From NCBI RefSeq assembly GCF_024807655.1, contig NZ_JANUCR010000007.1, positions 1 through 50,806 on the forward strand: a DNA stretch of 50,806 nt, given 5' to 3'. A model generated the notes under the pieces. The model was given only the letters and a program-made list of their open reading frames with translations. It was not told where the DNA came from and ran no database searches. The position numbers and the translations under genes were made by a program. Source of the stretch: Methanococcus voltae. GTDB taxonomy: Archaea > AGJL01 > Methanococci > Methanococcales > Methanococcaceae. This document shows positions 18,311 through 27,629 of this stretch, in pieces. Positions within the stretch are counted from its first letter, which is position 1; each line of letters opens with the position of its first letter.

Positions 18311-18573
18311 AATAGAATAAACTAAAATAAACTAAAATTAAAAATAATAATTGATAATGACCATATATTTAAGAATATTTATCCAAATTTTTATATGTTT
18401 TTATGAAATCAAATATAAAATAATATATACTATTAACGATTATTTTTTTAATTACATAATCATTATATAATTATTATCTAATTATTATATACTCATATAC
18501 GCATATGTTGTTAATTCAAAGCCACTACCAAATTTAAAAATTTAACTAATACCGAATTTAAAAAGGTGTTTAT

Positions 18574-19326
18574 ATGCTACAAATTGAAGATTTATCGGTT
18601 AAAACAGGGGATAAGGTAATATTAAAAGATATACACTTGTATATCGATAAAGGCGAAAGCCACGTTTTATTTGGCCCTAACGGTGCGGGTAAGTCCACAC
18701 TTTTAAATACAATACTTGGAAATCCAAAATATGAAGTAGTACGTGGTAATATCTACTTTAAAGGTCATGATATAACAGATATGCCAATGTATGAAAGAGC
18801 AAAACTTGGTATAGGTATTTCTTACCAATCACCACCTGCATTATCTGGTGTACGGTTAAATACGTTGCTCGAGTCAATAACCACAAAGGAAATGAACAGA
18901 ATAAACGAAATGGCGGAAAAATTGAACATTAAACACTTTTATGAAAGAGATGTAAATGTTGGTTTTTCTGGCGGTGAAGTTAAAAGGTCTGAATTATTGC
19001 AAATCTATGCTCAAAATCCTGATTTAATTATGTTTGATGAACCAGACAGCGGTGTAGATGTTGAAAACGTTGAATTATTGGGTGGAATTATCAACCATCT
19101 TTTAGATAAAGACAAAAAACCAAGTGAAAGGCATAAATCAGGATTAATCATTACACACTTGGGTTATATCCTAAACTTTATGGATGTAGATAAAGCACAC
19201 GTATTATATGATGGAGTAATAGCTTGCTCTGGCTCACCTAACGAAATCCTTCCCGAAATCATTAAAAATGGATATGAAAGATGTGTTGCTTGCTCAAGAA
19301 ATAAAAAATGTGTGGTGGGAAAATGA
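18574..19326 (+). CDS. sufC: SufC, Fe-S assembly ATPase
   Basis: ABC-type ATPase of the minimal archaeal SUF system, 250 residues. It has GPNGAGKST (34-42), [11 protein letters not shown] for the Q-loop, [14 protein letters not shown] as signature, [15 protein letters not shown] as Walker B and IITHLG as the switch His. FSGGExKRxE and DEPDSGxD distinguish SufC from transporters. The C-terminus has three cysteines ([10 protein letters not shown]), which are unusual and might touch metal. RBS AGGTG precedes the ATG. The stop overlaps the next start as ATGA, indicating tight coupling with the scaffold gene. Confidence 0.95.
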   Translation: MLQIEDLSVKTGDKVILKDIHLYIDKGESHVLFGPNGAGKSTLLNTILGNPKYEVVRGNIYFKGHDITDMPMYERAKLGIGISYQSPPALSGVRLNTLLESITTKEMNRINEMAEKLNIKHFYERDVNVGFSGGEVKRSELLQIYAQNPDLIMFDEPDSGVDVENVELLGGIINHLLDKDKKPSERHKSGLIITHLGYILNFMDVDKAHVLYDGVIACSGSPNEILPEIIKNGYERCVACSRNKKCVVGK

Positions 19327-20573
19327 ATTTAAATTCTAACCTTAGCGAAAAAATGCAGGAAAAAATAAAAGAAGCTAAAATTATAGCCGAGAAATTTAAA
19401 GACGTTCCAGCACCATTTGGAGACGATATAAACTTAGATGATTACCCAACACCAAAAAATACAAATAGGGCGGTTGAATCACTCACTGATATTGAAGAAG
19501 ATGAAAAAGAAGCACTTTCAAAAGTCGGAATCGATATAAACGAGAAAAACACATCTGGTTCATATTTGCAAGTTAATAATGAACCGATATATTCAAAAAT
19601 GTATAAAAACATTGAAATAATGCCAATCACAGAAGCGTTGGAAAAACACGATTTAAGCGAATATTATTGGAATGTAGTGGAAATTAAAGATAAATATTCT
19701 GCGAGAGTTGAAAATGAGCTTTCTCAAGGTTATTTTATCTACGCACCTAAAGGTGTGAAGGAATCAATCCCATTACAAACTTGTCTTTTAATTGGTAAAG
19801 AAGATGTTTCTCAAAACGTACATAATATTATAGTAGTGGATGAAGGAGCTGAGCTAAACGTTATTACTGGCTGTACAACATCACCACACGTAAAATCCGG
19901 TCTTCACTTAGGGGTTTCTGAATTTTACGTTAAAAAAGGCGGAAAATTAACATATACGATGGTACATAATTGGGGTGAAAACGTACACGTTAGACCTCGA
20001 ACAGGCATCAGATTAGATGAAGATGCAGTATTTATTAACAATTATGTTACTACAATGCCAGTTAAATCGATGCAAAGCTACCCTACAGCATACTGTGATG
20101 GGGACAACAGTAAAGCAACTTTCCAGACTATTGTGTACGGTACGGGTAAATCCAAGTATGATATGGGTTCAAGAGTTGTTCTTAACGGAAAAGGTTCAAG
20201 TGCGGATATGATTTCAAGAGTTATTGCAGTTGACGAGTCCGAAGTAATTTCAAGAGGTCATCTGGTAGGTGCTGAAAAAGGAGTTAAAGGACATCTCGAA
20301 TGTAGGGGTTTAATCCTTTCAAAAGATGCTAGAATATTGGCAGTTCCCGAATTGGAAGCTACTGAGACTGATTTAGATTTATCTCACGAGGCAGCAGTTG
20401 GTAAAATTGCAGAAGACCAGCTTATTTATTTAATGTCAAGAGGGCTTACGGAAGATGAGGCTACTTCTTTAATTATTAAAGGATTCCTTAGCGTAGACAT
20501 TAATGGTTTACCTGAAGAACTTGCTAAAAACGTTAAAGAAATGATGGATATGACACTTGAAAATGCGATGTAA
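19323..20573 (+). CDS. sufB: SufB/SufD-family Fe-S scaffold protein
   Basis: Scaffold partner of SufC, on which Fe-S clusters are built. It is 416 residues from the chosen start. The right-handed beta-helix core and the C-terminal part with [31 protein letters not shown] and [18 protein letters not shown] are hallmark SufB/D sequences. I chose ATG at 19323 because GGTGGG lies just before it and it overlaps the sufC stop. An upstream ATG at 19308 would sit on the RBS. Archaeal two-gene SUF systems use one SufB-like protein, so the B/D label is loose. Confidence 0.94.
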   Translation: MNLNSNLSEKMQEKIKEAKIIAEKFKDVPAPFGDDINLDDYPTPKNTNRAVESLTDIEEDEKEALSKVGIDINEKNTSGSYLQVNNEPIYSKMYKNIEIMPITEALEKHDLSEYYWNVVEIKDKYSARVENELSQGYFIYAPKGVKESIPLQTCLLIGKEDVSQNVHNIIVVDEGAELNVITGCTTSPHVKSGLHLGVSEFYVKKGGKLTYTMVHNWGENVHVRPRTGIRLDEDAVFINNYVTTMPVKSMQSYPTAYCDGDNSKATFQTIVYGTGKSKYDMGSRVVLNGKGSSADMISRVIAVDESEVISRGHLVGAEKGVKGHLECRGLILSKDARILAVPELEATETDLDLSHEAAVGKIAEDQLIYLMSRGLTEDEATSLIIKGFLSVDINGLPEELAKNVKEMMDMTLENAM

Positions 20574-20584
20574 ATTTAATTACT

Positions 20585-20680
20585 GTATATTTTTATTTTT
20601 TCCATTATAATTTTAATTTTAATTTTATTATTTTTATATTATTCTTATATTATTTTTATATTATTTTTATTTTAAAAAAT
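20585..20680 (+). terminator. T-rich 3' tract after sufB
   Basis: TATATTTTTATTTTTTCC followed by several TTATATTATTTTTA units starts about ten bases after the sufB stop. It resembles the U-rich ends of other genes here. Confidence 0.4.
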
Positions 20681-20748
20681 TAGCAAATAATTTATAGTTT
20701 ATTAGAATATGTATTATTACAGACTAAAATTAGGATAAAGATGAAAAA

Positions 20749-22017
20749 ATGCCAAATTTAAAAATTAATAATCAAAATGAACAATATGATGTTATAATCG
20801 TAGGTGGAGGTCCTGCTGGTTTTATAACTGCGGAAAACATCCAAAAAGATTTAAATGTACTCGTTGTTGAAGAACATCAATCGATAGGTGTTCCAATCCA
20901 GTGTGCTGGTTTATTAAGTAAAAAAGGCTTTAATGAGTTAGGAAATCCCAAAGGAATAGTTAATAAAGTTAGGGGGGCAAATATATTCTGTGAAAAGCAA
21001 AATTTAACAGTGGGTGATGATAATAAAATAAGGGCAATGGTCTTTGAAAGGAAAGAAATGGACAAAGACATTGCAAAAAGAGCTTTAAAAAATAAAAATG
21101 TAAATTTAATGTTAAAATCTCACGGAAAAATTTTAAATGAAACAACCACTAATAAAAATAATAAAAATAGTAAAAATAGTAAAAATAATAGTTTAAACAA
21201 AAAACACATAATAGAAGTTAAAAATAATTTAAAAGATGAAAAATACATATTTTCTCCAAAAATAATTGTAGGGGCTGACGGAGTAAGGTCAGGAATTGGA
21301 AAGTCATTAAAAATGCACCAAAAAAGAGAAATAATCACCGGGGTACAAATAGAGTATGTAAACGTTTCTAATATTGATAGCGACTTTGTAAACGTTTTTT
21401 ATGACAAGCGATACAGCAGTAATTTTTTTACGTGGATTATTCCAACTGGCAAAGATAGAGTGCGAGTAGGGATGTGTGATACTAAAGACGCACTAAATAA
21501 GCTCAATAATTTTATAGCTACAAATGAGAATGCAAAAGAAATATTAAAAGGTGCCACACCTATAGAATATAGTATCGGTGCTATTCCACTCGGATATAAT
21601 AGTAAAAGCGTTTTAAACAACGTAATGCTCGTAGGTGATGCAGTAAATCAGGTAAAACCACTTAGCGGAGGTGGTTTGTACTTTGGTGCAAAATGTGCAA
21701 AGTTATGTGCAAATACTATTAACGAGTACTATACAAAATATCATACAAAATTTTTAAATGAAGAAAATGCCAATTTAGATTATTTAAAGACCTATGAAGA
21801 GCTTTGGAAATCAGAAATAGGTAAAGAAATTAACTATGGTTTAAAAATGAGCTATTTGATGAATAAATTGAATAATAAGAAAATTGATAAAATATTAAAA
21901 TATGTAATTGATAAAAATTTAATTGATTATATAAATAACAATGGAGAAATGGACAAACCTTCTGAAATCTTAAAAAAAGTCGTAGAAGCTTCCTTATTTG
22001 GTAAAAAAATAAAATAA
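20749..22017 (+). CDS. Geranylgeranyl-reductase-family FAD protein
   Basis: FAD-dependent oxidoreductase of 422 residues. It has the N-terminal VIIVGGGPAGF site, IGVPIQCAGLL (the GGR-type substrate/FAD region), VGADGVRS and VMLVGDAVNQVKPLSGGGLYFG. Archaeal relatives saturate the isoprenoid chains of membrane lipids, so a role in ether lipid reduction is likely but not proven; methanogens usually carry several paralogs. Residues about 134-150 are an Asn/Lys/Ser insertion coded by AAAAATAGT repeats. The RBS is weak. It follows sufB by 175 bases, with a T-rich tract between. Confidence 0.82.
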   Translation: MPNLKINNQNEQYDVIIVGGGPAGFITAENIQKDLNVLVVEEHQSIGVPIQCAGLLSKKGFNELGNPKGIVNKVRGANIFCEKQNLTVGDDNKIRAMVFERKEMDKDIAKRALKNKNVNLMLKSHGKILNETTTNKNNKNSKNSKNNSLNKKHIIEVKNNLKDEKYIFSPKIIVGADGVRSGIGKSLKMHQKREIITGVQIEYVNVSNIDSDFVNVFYDKRYSSNFFTWIIPTGKDRVRVGMCDTKDALNKLNNFIATNENAKEILKGATPIEYSIGAIPLGYNSKSVLNNVMLVGDAVNQVKPLSGGGLYFGAKCAKLCANTINEYYTKYHTKFLNEENANLDYLKTYEELWKSEIGKEINYGLKMSYLMNKLNNKKIDKILKYVIDKNLIDYINNNGEMDKPSEILKKVVEASLFGKKIK

Positions 22018-22037
22018 AATAAAAAATAAAAAATATG

Positions 22038-23237
22038 TTAATTTAAATTATTCTCTTTTCTTCCGTTTTCAATAATTTCTTTGAAGCTATCAACTACATA
22101 TTTAGTTTGCTCGTCAGTTAATCCGAAAGCACTCATTTTAAACTCTTTGGTAGCTCCTCGTCTTATACCGCCGATGCCTCTTTTTTTGAGCTCTTCGTAG
22201 AAGAAATAACCTTTTCTTTTATCGTGCTCCGCAATTTCATCTAAAATTGGAGTTTCAAATTTGGTTAAATCGTGGTTTTTAGGTTTTTCACCAATATGTT
22301 TAAACCCTACGGCTTCTAATTCGTCAATAATCCATCTTACACGTTTAACTTCCTTATCCCAGTTATTAACACGTTCAATAACGTGAGCAAAGCTCGTCAT
22401 AAGTGTTAATATTGGAATTCCTCTACTCGTGCAACCTAACATTTCAAGTTCTTTTACAATATTTTTCTTAGACGTTTTCAAGATTTGCTTACTGTATTCT
22501 TCATTTTTATTACTAATTGCTAATAAACCGCAAGGTCCAGAGCCGGACATACTTTTATGACCTGAAATAGCTAAAAAATCAGCATTTAAAGCTTCTGCGT
22601 TGACGGGCATTCTACCTGCTGAGTAAGCACAGTTTAATAAAAATGGATAACCTTTATCTTTTGCAATCTTCCCAACTTTTTTAGCGTCTGCTACGTTCCC
22701 GTAATTACCATCAACGTGCGTAAGCAATAATAAACCGATTGGTTTACCTTCATCTTCCAATGTTTCGATTCTTTCTTTGTATTTTTCAGGTATTACTCGA
22801 TATGTAGGGTAATCTTCCACCAGTGCAATATCAATGTTTAATTTTGCACGTTCAGCAGCTACAAAGGACGTATAGTGTGCATTGCCATCCATAATTACAT
22901 AATCGCCAGGTTTACACACTGAATTCATTATTACGTACTTACTTTCCCTTGCACCGTGCGTAGGTCTCGTAATATCTGCACCAAAGAATTTTGAAGCATC
23001 TTCCAAATATTCGTGAATAGGTGGCGTCTCAACTTGGTCTAATCTACCGGCACAGTAATCACAAACGCTATAACCGTCCCAATATTCATAAATAACCTTT
23101 TTTGATTCAGTAGGTAAAATTCCGCCTCTTTGAATCGGATTTAAGTTAATCATCTCTCTTTCAAGATGTCGTTTAATGTTTTTATACTTATCTGTGTTTA
23201 TATCGGTTCCAATCGTGGTTTTTTCCGTATTTTCCAT
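22038..23237 (-). CDS. pscS: O-phospho-L-seryl-tRNA:Cys-tRNA synthase (SepCysS)
   Basis: PLP enzyme that converts Sep-tRNA(Cys) to Cys-tRNA(Cys), the second step of the methanogen cysteine route after SepRS. The 399-residue protein carries the PLP lysine in SGHKSMSGSG (Lys228) and all three conserved cysteines of the family: Cys59 and Cys62 in VCDYCAG, and Cys269 in LGCTSRG. The N-terminal tail of about 20 residues is Thr/Asp/Lys-rich. The upstream spacer has a weak GGGG RBS and a 13-bp tandem repeat. U-rich sequence follows the stop on the coding strand. Confidence 0.95.
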   Translation of the reverse strand: MENTEKTTIGTDINTDKYKNIKRHLEREMINLNPIQRGGILPTESKKVIYEYWDGYSVCDYCAGRLDQVETPPIHEYLEDASKFFGADITRPTHGARESKYVIMNSVCKPGDYVIMDGNAHYTSFVAAERAKLNIDIALVEDYPTYRVIPEKYKERIETLEDEGKPIGLLLLTHVDGNYGNVADAKKVGKIAKDKGYPFLLNCAYSAGRMPVNAEALNADFLAISGHKSMSGSGPCGLLAISNKNEEYSKQILKTSKKNIVKELEMLGCTSRGIPILTLMTSFAHVIERVNNWDKEVKRVRWIIDELEAVGFKHIGEKPKNHDLTKFETPILDEIAEHDKRKGYFFYEELKKRGIGGIRRGATKEFKMSAFGLTDEQTKYVVDSFKEIIENGRKENNLN

Positions 23238-23282
23238 TATAAACCCCGTAAAATTTGATTTAAATCATATGATTTACTTAAC

Positions 23283-23331
23283 TTACTTAAATTAATTACT
23301 TAAATTAATTACTTAAATTAATTACTTAAAA
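23283..23331. repeat. Four tandem 13-bp repeats upstream of pscS
   Basis: TTACTTAAATTAA repeats with exact 13-base spacing from 23283, the last unit degenerate. It lies between the pheT stop and the pscS start, within the likely pscS promoter or leader. Confidence 0.8.
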
Positions 23332-23452
23332 TAATTTTATTAAAATGTGTATGGTTGTTTAAAAATAATAAAATTAGATAGTATATTTATTATTAATTGT
23401 TAATTATTTAATATTAGTTATCAATTATATCAATTATATCAATTATCTTTTA

Positions 23453-25174
23453 TTAATCATTAGTTATTTGAATTTCAAACGCTGTAATCGGATGTTCTAA
23501 TTCAAAATTAACGATAACTTGAGGATTAATTTCTCCAAATAATCCTTTGTATTCCTCATTTACTAAAATTTTGGCACATCTACCTTTAATAAATGACGGA
23601 TGAGCGTAATTTTCAATAACATAGTTATCGTATTGTTCTCTTAAAAGTGCATCAATTACACTTCTAATTTCGTTAAAATTGCCGTTTGGTTGAATTATCG
23701 CACCTGAAACTTTTCTAACGTCTTTACATTTGGTATCAAAGTATTTATCGGTTTCTTTTGCGTTTTCGTCAATGATTACACAATCTCCAATTTCGAAGAT
23801 TTTTTGAGGCAATTCGTTATGTTTGTTTATTTTAAGGGTTTCCAATAATTGAGGGATTATTGTAGTTCTAATGACATTATGCTCAATTGATGCAGGTTTT
23901 AAAACTTCGATGTAGTCTTTACAGCCGTCTTCCACTGAACCAACTTCCATATTCATATTTTCAAATAAAATTGTCTTATTTGTAAGAGTTAAGTTCATTA
24001 CTTCTTGGAATCCTAAACCAATCATAGTATTTTTAATTTCAGAAGATTTAACCTCTGATTCATTCTTTTGCCCGATTGTATGGACATTTATTTTAGCGCC
24101 TTTAAATTTCTCATAGCCGTAATTAATAGCTATTTCTTCAACAATATCCACTTTACCTAACATATCGTTTCTGTATGCCGGAATGTAAACGTTAAGTAAG
24201 TTTTCACCGTTTTTATTGATTAATTCAGCGTCTAAACCTGCCTTTCTCAATGCTGAAATAACCTGACCGAAATTCAATTCTAAGCCTAATTTTTTATTAA
24301 TAAACTCCAAATCGATTTCTATTTGTTCAGGAGTTAATTTTGGATAGGTTTCTTCATTAATAACTTTTCCATCTTCTTCGTAAATTACTTTTACGCTGAA
24401 AATAGTTCCTCTTCTCTCAGCAAGTGCAGTAGCTACAATGTTTAAGGTATTTTCAACAGCACCTTTTTCAGTTCCTGTAATATCAATTAAAAGGTTTTTT
24501 GTATTCGTACTAACTTTAGTTAATTCTCCATTGATTATTGGGGGCATTGACAACACATTGCCGTTTTTATCAGTAATTAATGGGAATTTATCTTTTATGA
24601 GGTGTGCGTATTTTTGACCTTTTTCGTGTTTTTCGATTATTTCTTTAGGTGTCATTTCACCAGCTTCAGCCATTGCCAAAGGTACAAATTTAACCGCATC
24701 TCCTTCTACTTCATCATATATGAATGGAGCCTCTATTTTATCGTAATCGTGGACACCTATAGCTAATTTTTTCCTATCCCTACCGATTGCCCAGTGCAAT
24801 TTTTCCTGAAGATTTATGATACTTTCAAGTATTAAATCATCGACAATTACGTTTTTAACGAGTGCAAAAGCTATATATGGTCTTTCTTTGCTACATTTTA
24901 CAATTACTTCGATATCACTATCTTTAATATCGTAGTTTGCCAAACCGGTTTGAATACCCATAAAGCCTCTGAAACCTCTTGCAAGACCTTCTACACTTAA
25001 ATAATCTGGTCTATTTGGGTTAATAGAAAATTGAACCATTTCTCTATCGTTTTCTTCGAAAAGTTCCTCTACTTCTACGCCCATCATTGGAAATTTATCT
25101 TCGATTAATTTATCAGAAAGTGATAAATTTGCCAAATATTCTAAATCTTTTTTATCAACATTGATTGTAGGCAT
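23453..25174 (-). CDS. pheT: Phenylalanine-tRNA ligase beta subunit
   Basis: Beta subunit of the heterotetrameric PheRS, archaeal short form, 573 residues. The start MPTINVDKKDLEYL, the block FSINPNRPDYLSVEGLARG (about 47-65), the B5-type stretch NDMLGKVDIVEEIAINYGYEKF and the ending HPITAFEIQI match archaeal PheT. It lacks the N-terminal tRNA-binding extension of bacterial forms. GGTGA precedes the ATG. The alpha-subunit gene is not in the window. PurM lies 113 bases upstream on the same strand, with T-rich sequence between. Confidence 0.95.
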   Translation of the reverse strand: MPTINVDKKDLEYLANLSLSDKLIEDKFPMMGVEVEELFEENDREMVQFSINPNRPDYLSVEGLARGFRGFMGIQTGLANYDIKDSDIEVIVKCSKERPYIAFALVKNVIVDDLILESIINLQEKLHWAIGRDRKKLAIGVHDYDKIEAPFIYDEVEGDAVKFVPLAMAEAGEMTPKEIIEKHEKGQKYAHLIKDKFPLITDKNGNVLSMPPIINGELTKVSTNTKNLLIDITGTEKGAVENTLNIVATALAERRGTIFSVKVIYEEDGKVINEETYPKLTPEQIEIDLEFINKKLGLELNFGQVISALRKAGLDAELINKNGENLLNVYIPAYRNDMLGKVDIVEEIAINYGYEKFKGAKINVHTIGQKNESEVKSSEIKNTMIGLGFQEVMNLTLTNKTILFENMNMEVGSVEDGCKDYIEVLKPASIEHNVIRTTIIPQLLETLKINKHNELPQKIFEIGDCVIIDENAKETDKYFDTKCKDVRKVSGAIIQPNGNFNEIRSVIDALLREQYDNYVIENYAHPSFIKGRCAKILVNEEYKGLFGEINPQVIVNFELEHPITAFEIQITND

Positions 25175-25287
25175 TTTTATTCACCGAATTTTCCTTTTGT
25201 TTTATTTTTATTTATTATTTTATTATTTTATTATTATTTTTATATTATTTTTTATTTTTATTTTTATATTATTTTTTATTTTTTAAA

Positions 25288-26346
25288 TTATTCCATTATA
25301 AATTCATTTCTTCCGTATTTAACAACAACAGTATTCTTAACGGTTTCTCCGTCTTTTAAAGTGTACTCATCGTCAATTTTACCGATAATTTGAGCAGGAA
25401 TTAAGTACTGGTTTGCTACTTCGATTACTTTTTCAGCATCCTCTTTTGAAACAACTACGCAGAAGCCAATACCCATATTAAATGTTTTAAACATTTCGTG
25501 AGTGTCAACATTTCCAAGCTCTTTTATTTCCTTAAATACTGGCAAAGGTTCTGGTAAATCATTTATTACATATGTAATATTCTTGTTTAACCTTTTAATC
25601 TTTCTAAATCCGCCACCTGTGATATGTGCGAGACCTTTAACGTTTATATCTGATTTTTTAATCATATCCATTACAGGCTTAACATATATCTTTGTAGGGG
25701 TTAATAATTCTTCTGCAACTGTTTTTCCGTGTTTTAATTTTGAATTGATGTCTAAATTTGCGATATCAAAGAATACTTTTCTTGCGAGTGATAATCCATT
25801 GCTGTGAACACCGCTACTTCTTAAACCAACGATTACATCGCCTTTTTTAACTTCTTTACCTGTGATTATTTCGTCTTTTTTAACAACTGCCAATACGGTG
25901 CCTGCAAGGTCAACACCATTTATCATACTTGGTAATGAAGCAGTTTCTCCACCGATTAAGTTTATATTGGATTGTTCTAATCCTTCGTTCAATCCTTTAC
26001 CGATTTGTTTTGCGATATCTTCGGTAATAGTTTCAACAGCCATATAATCGACTAATGCAACCGGTTCAGCACCAATGCAAATAGCATCATTCACGTTCAT
26101 AGCAATCATGTCGATAGGAACGGTATCAAACTTATTAGCCATTTCTGCAACTACCATTTTACTACCTACTCCATCAGTACAGAGTACTAAATAGTAATCG
26201 CCAAATTCAATAGCTCCAGCATAGTGTCCGTCTAAATCAGCGGGTTTTATTGCGTCGGTCCTTTTAAAGTTGATTTGTGAAACTAATGCTTTTATTATTT
26301 TGTCTTCGCCGTAAATATCTACGCCTGCGTCTTTATAAGTAACCAA
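25288..26346 (-). CDS. purM: Phosphoribosylformylglycinamidine cyclo-ligase (AIR synthetase)
   Basis: Closes the imidazole ring (FGAM to AIR) in purine synthesis. The 352-residue protein has TYKDAGVDIYG at the start, CTDGVGSKMVVA (about 56-67), MIAMNVNDAICIGAEP, IGGETASLPSM, GLRSSGVHSNG and LAHITGGGF, the classic PurM set. The start codon is TTG at 26346 with GAGGTG six bases upstream; no ATG lies near the conserved N-terminus. It is divergent from tfuA. Confidence 0.96.
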   Translation of the reverse strand: MVTYKDAGVDIYGEDKIIKALVSQINFKRTDAIKPADLDGHYAGAIEFGDYYLVLCTDGVGSKMVVAEMANKFDTVPIDMIAMNVNDAICIGAEPVALVDYMAVETITEDIAKQIGKGLNEGLEQSNINLIGGETASLPSMINGVDLAGTVLAVVKKDEIITGKEVKKGDVIVGLRSSGVHSNGLSLARKVFFDIANLDINSKLKHGKTVAEELLTPTKIYVKPVMDMIKKSDINVKGLAHITGGGFRKIKRLNKNITYVINDLPEPLPVFKEIKELGNVDTHEMFKTFNMGIGFCVVVSKEDAEKVIEVANQYLIPAQIIGKIDDEYTLKDGETVKNTVVVKYGRNEFIME

Positions 26347-26611
26347 AATTACACCTCAAACATACATAATTTTTATACGTAATCTTTTACTAATAACTAT
26401 GATTAGCTATTACTTAATTATTAGTTGATTATTACATAAATATTAATTAAATTAATTTTTGACAATCTTTAATATAGAATTATCTATTATCTATTTAAAC
26501 ATAGTATTTATAATTTATTTAAATTTAAAGGAAATTGCAAATATTTGGATAGTAATAAATATAATAACTAAAATAAAAACTAAAATAAAAACTAAAAACG
26601 ATAGTGATTTT

Positions 26612-27295
26612 ATGGAAAATTTAAAAATAGCGATATTTTCCAAGCTAACTTTAAAAGAAAAGGAAATTAAAAATTTATTTGAAGAATCCAACCTTAATAA
26701 TTATGAATTAACAATTTACGACCCCATAAAACGAGGCGACTTGCAAAAACCTGAAATGCTTAATTATGACGTAATAGGCATAATAGACGGTTGTTTTTTA
26801 CAAAATACGGCTGTAGGTCATAGGGAAATATTAAATATCTTGAAAAACAATGTTAAAGTTTACGGTGCAGGCTCTATGGGTGCGTTGAGGGCTTCAGAAT
26901 TGGATACTTTAGGTATGATGGGCGTAGGCAAAGTTTACGAACTTTATAAATCTGGAAAATTATGTGATGATGATGAGGTTGCAGTCACATTTGATAAGAA
27001 AACAGAAAATGGGGAAATCGTACAAATAACTTTTTCGATGGTTAGTTTTAGGGAAATTATGAAAAATGCGTTAGCTGAAAATATAATTAACCAAAAGGAT
27101 TATAAATTAATAATAAACAGTGCAAAGGAACTTTATTATCCCCTTAGGACATATGAAACCGTTTTTGACAAATCAAAACTTGATAAAGAAATACAAATTA
27201 AAATAATGGATTACATAAACACTCAACGGGATATAAAGCATATCGACGGATGCAATATGATAAAAAAAATAATTTCTGATAATTCAACATTTTAA
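26612..27295 (+). CDS. tfuA: TfuA-like protein, partner of YcaO thioamidation
   Basis: TfuA proteins help YcaO enzymes turn peptide amides into thioamides. In methanogens this pair makes thioglycine in the McrA subunit of methyl-coenzyme M reductase. The 227-residue protein shows the family core GAGSMGALRASELD (85-98) and YELYKSGKLCDDDEVAV. ATG at 26612 with GTGAT four bases upstream is the likely start. A longer frame begins at a TTG at 26459, but its extra 51 residues look like untranslated AT-rich spacer. No ycaO gene is adjacent; it must lie elsewhere if the modification occurs. Confidence 0.88.
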   Translation: MENLKIAIFSKLTLKEKEIKNLFEESNLNNYELTIYDPIKRGDLQKPEMLNYDVIGIIDGCFLQNTAVGHREILNILKNNVKVYGAGSMGALRASELDTLGMMGVGKVYELYKSGKLCDDDEVAVTFDKKTENGEIVQITFSMVSFREIMKNALAENIINQKDYKLIINSAKELYYPLRTYETVFDKSKLDKEIQIKIMDYINTQRDIKHIDGCNMIKKIISDNSTF

Positions 27296-27629
27296 TAAAA
27301 TACTTAAATTTTTGGTATATCTTTTATATATTATTGATATTCTTTTTATTATTCTTTTTATTATTCTTTTTAGTATTTTTTTATTTTTAAATTTAACGAA
27401 GATTTTGATGTTATTTAATTTTAAATACCCTAATTAAGAGATAATATTTATAATTTATTTATATGTCACTATTTATTAATTTTAAATTGAATTGTTTAAA
27501 TACTATAGTTTAACATATAATATATAGTTAGATATCCCATTAAACAACTATATTATCTTTCTAATAATATCAATATAATAATAGTAATAATAAACAAATA
27601 ATAACTAATTAATAGAATTGAGGTACATT
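27296..27629. other. 334-base spacer tfuA / surface protein 1
   Basis: It starts with T-rich tandem units (TTATTATTCTTTT type, about 27335-27385) that fit a terminator for tfuA. Near 27512-27525 is a TATA-like ACATATAATATATAG, the probable promoter of the following surface-protein gene. No gene was seen. Confidence 0.4.

Noticed and set aside
19308-19322. Upstream start for sufB
   Set aside because: It would place the RBS GGTGGG inside the coding region, while ATG 19323 has that RBS and the usual ATGA overlap.
26459-26611. N-terminal extension of TfuA from a TTG
   Set aside because: The added residues are Ile/Asn/Lys low-complexity, there is no RBS at the TTG, and GTGAT sits correctly before the ATG at 26612.
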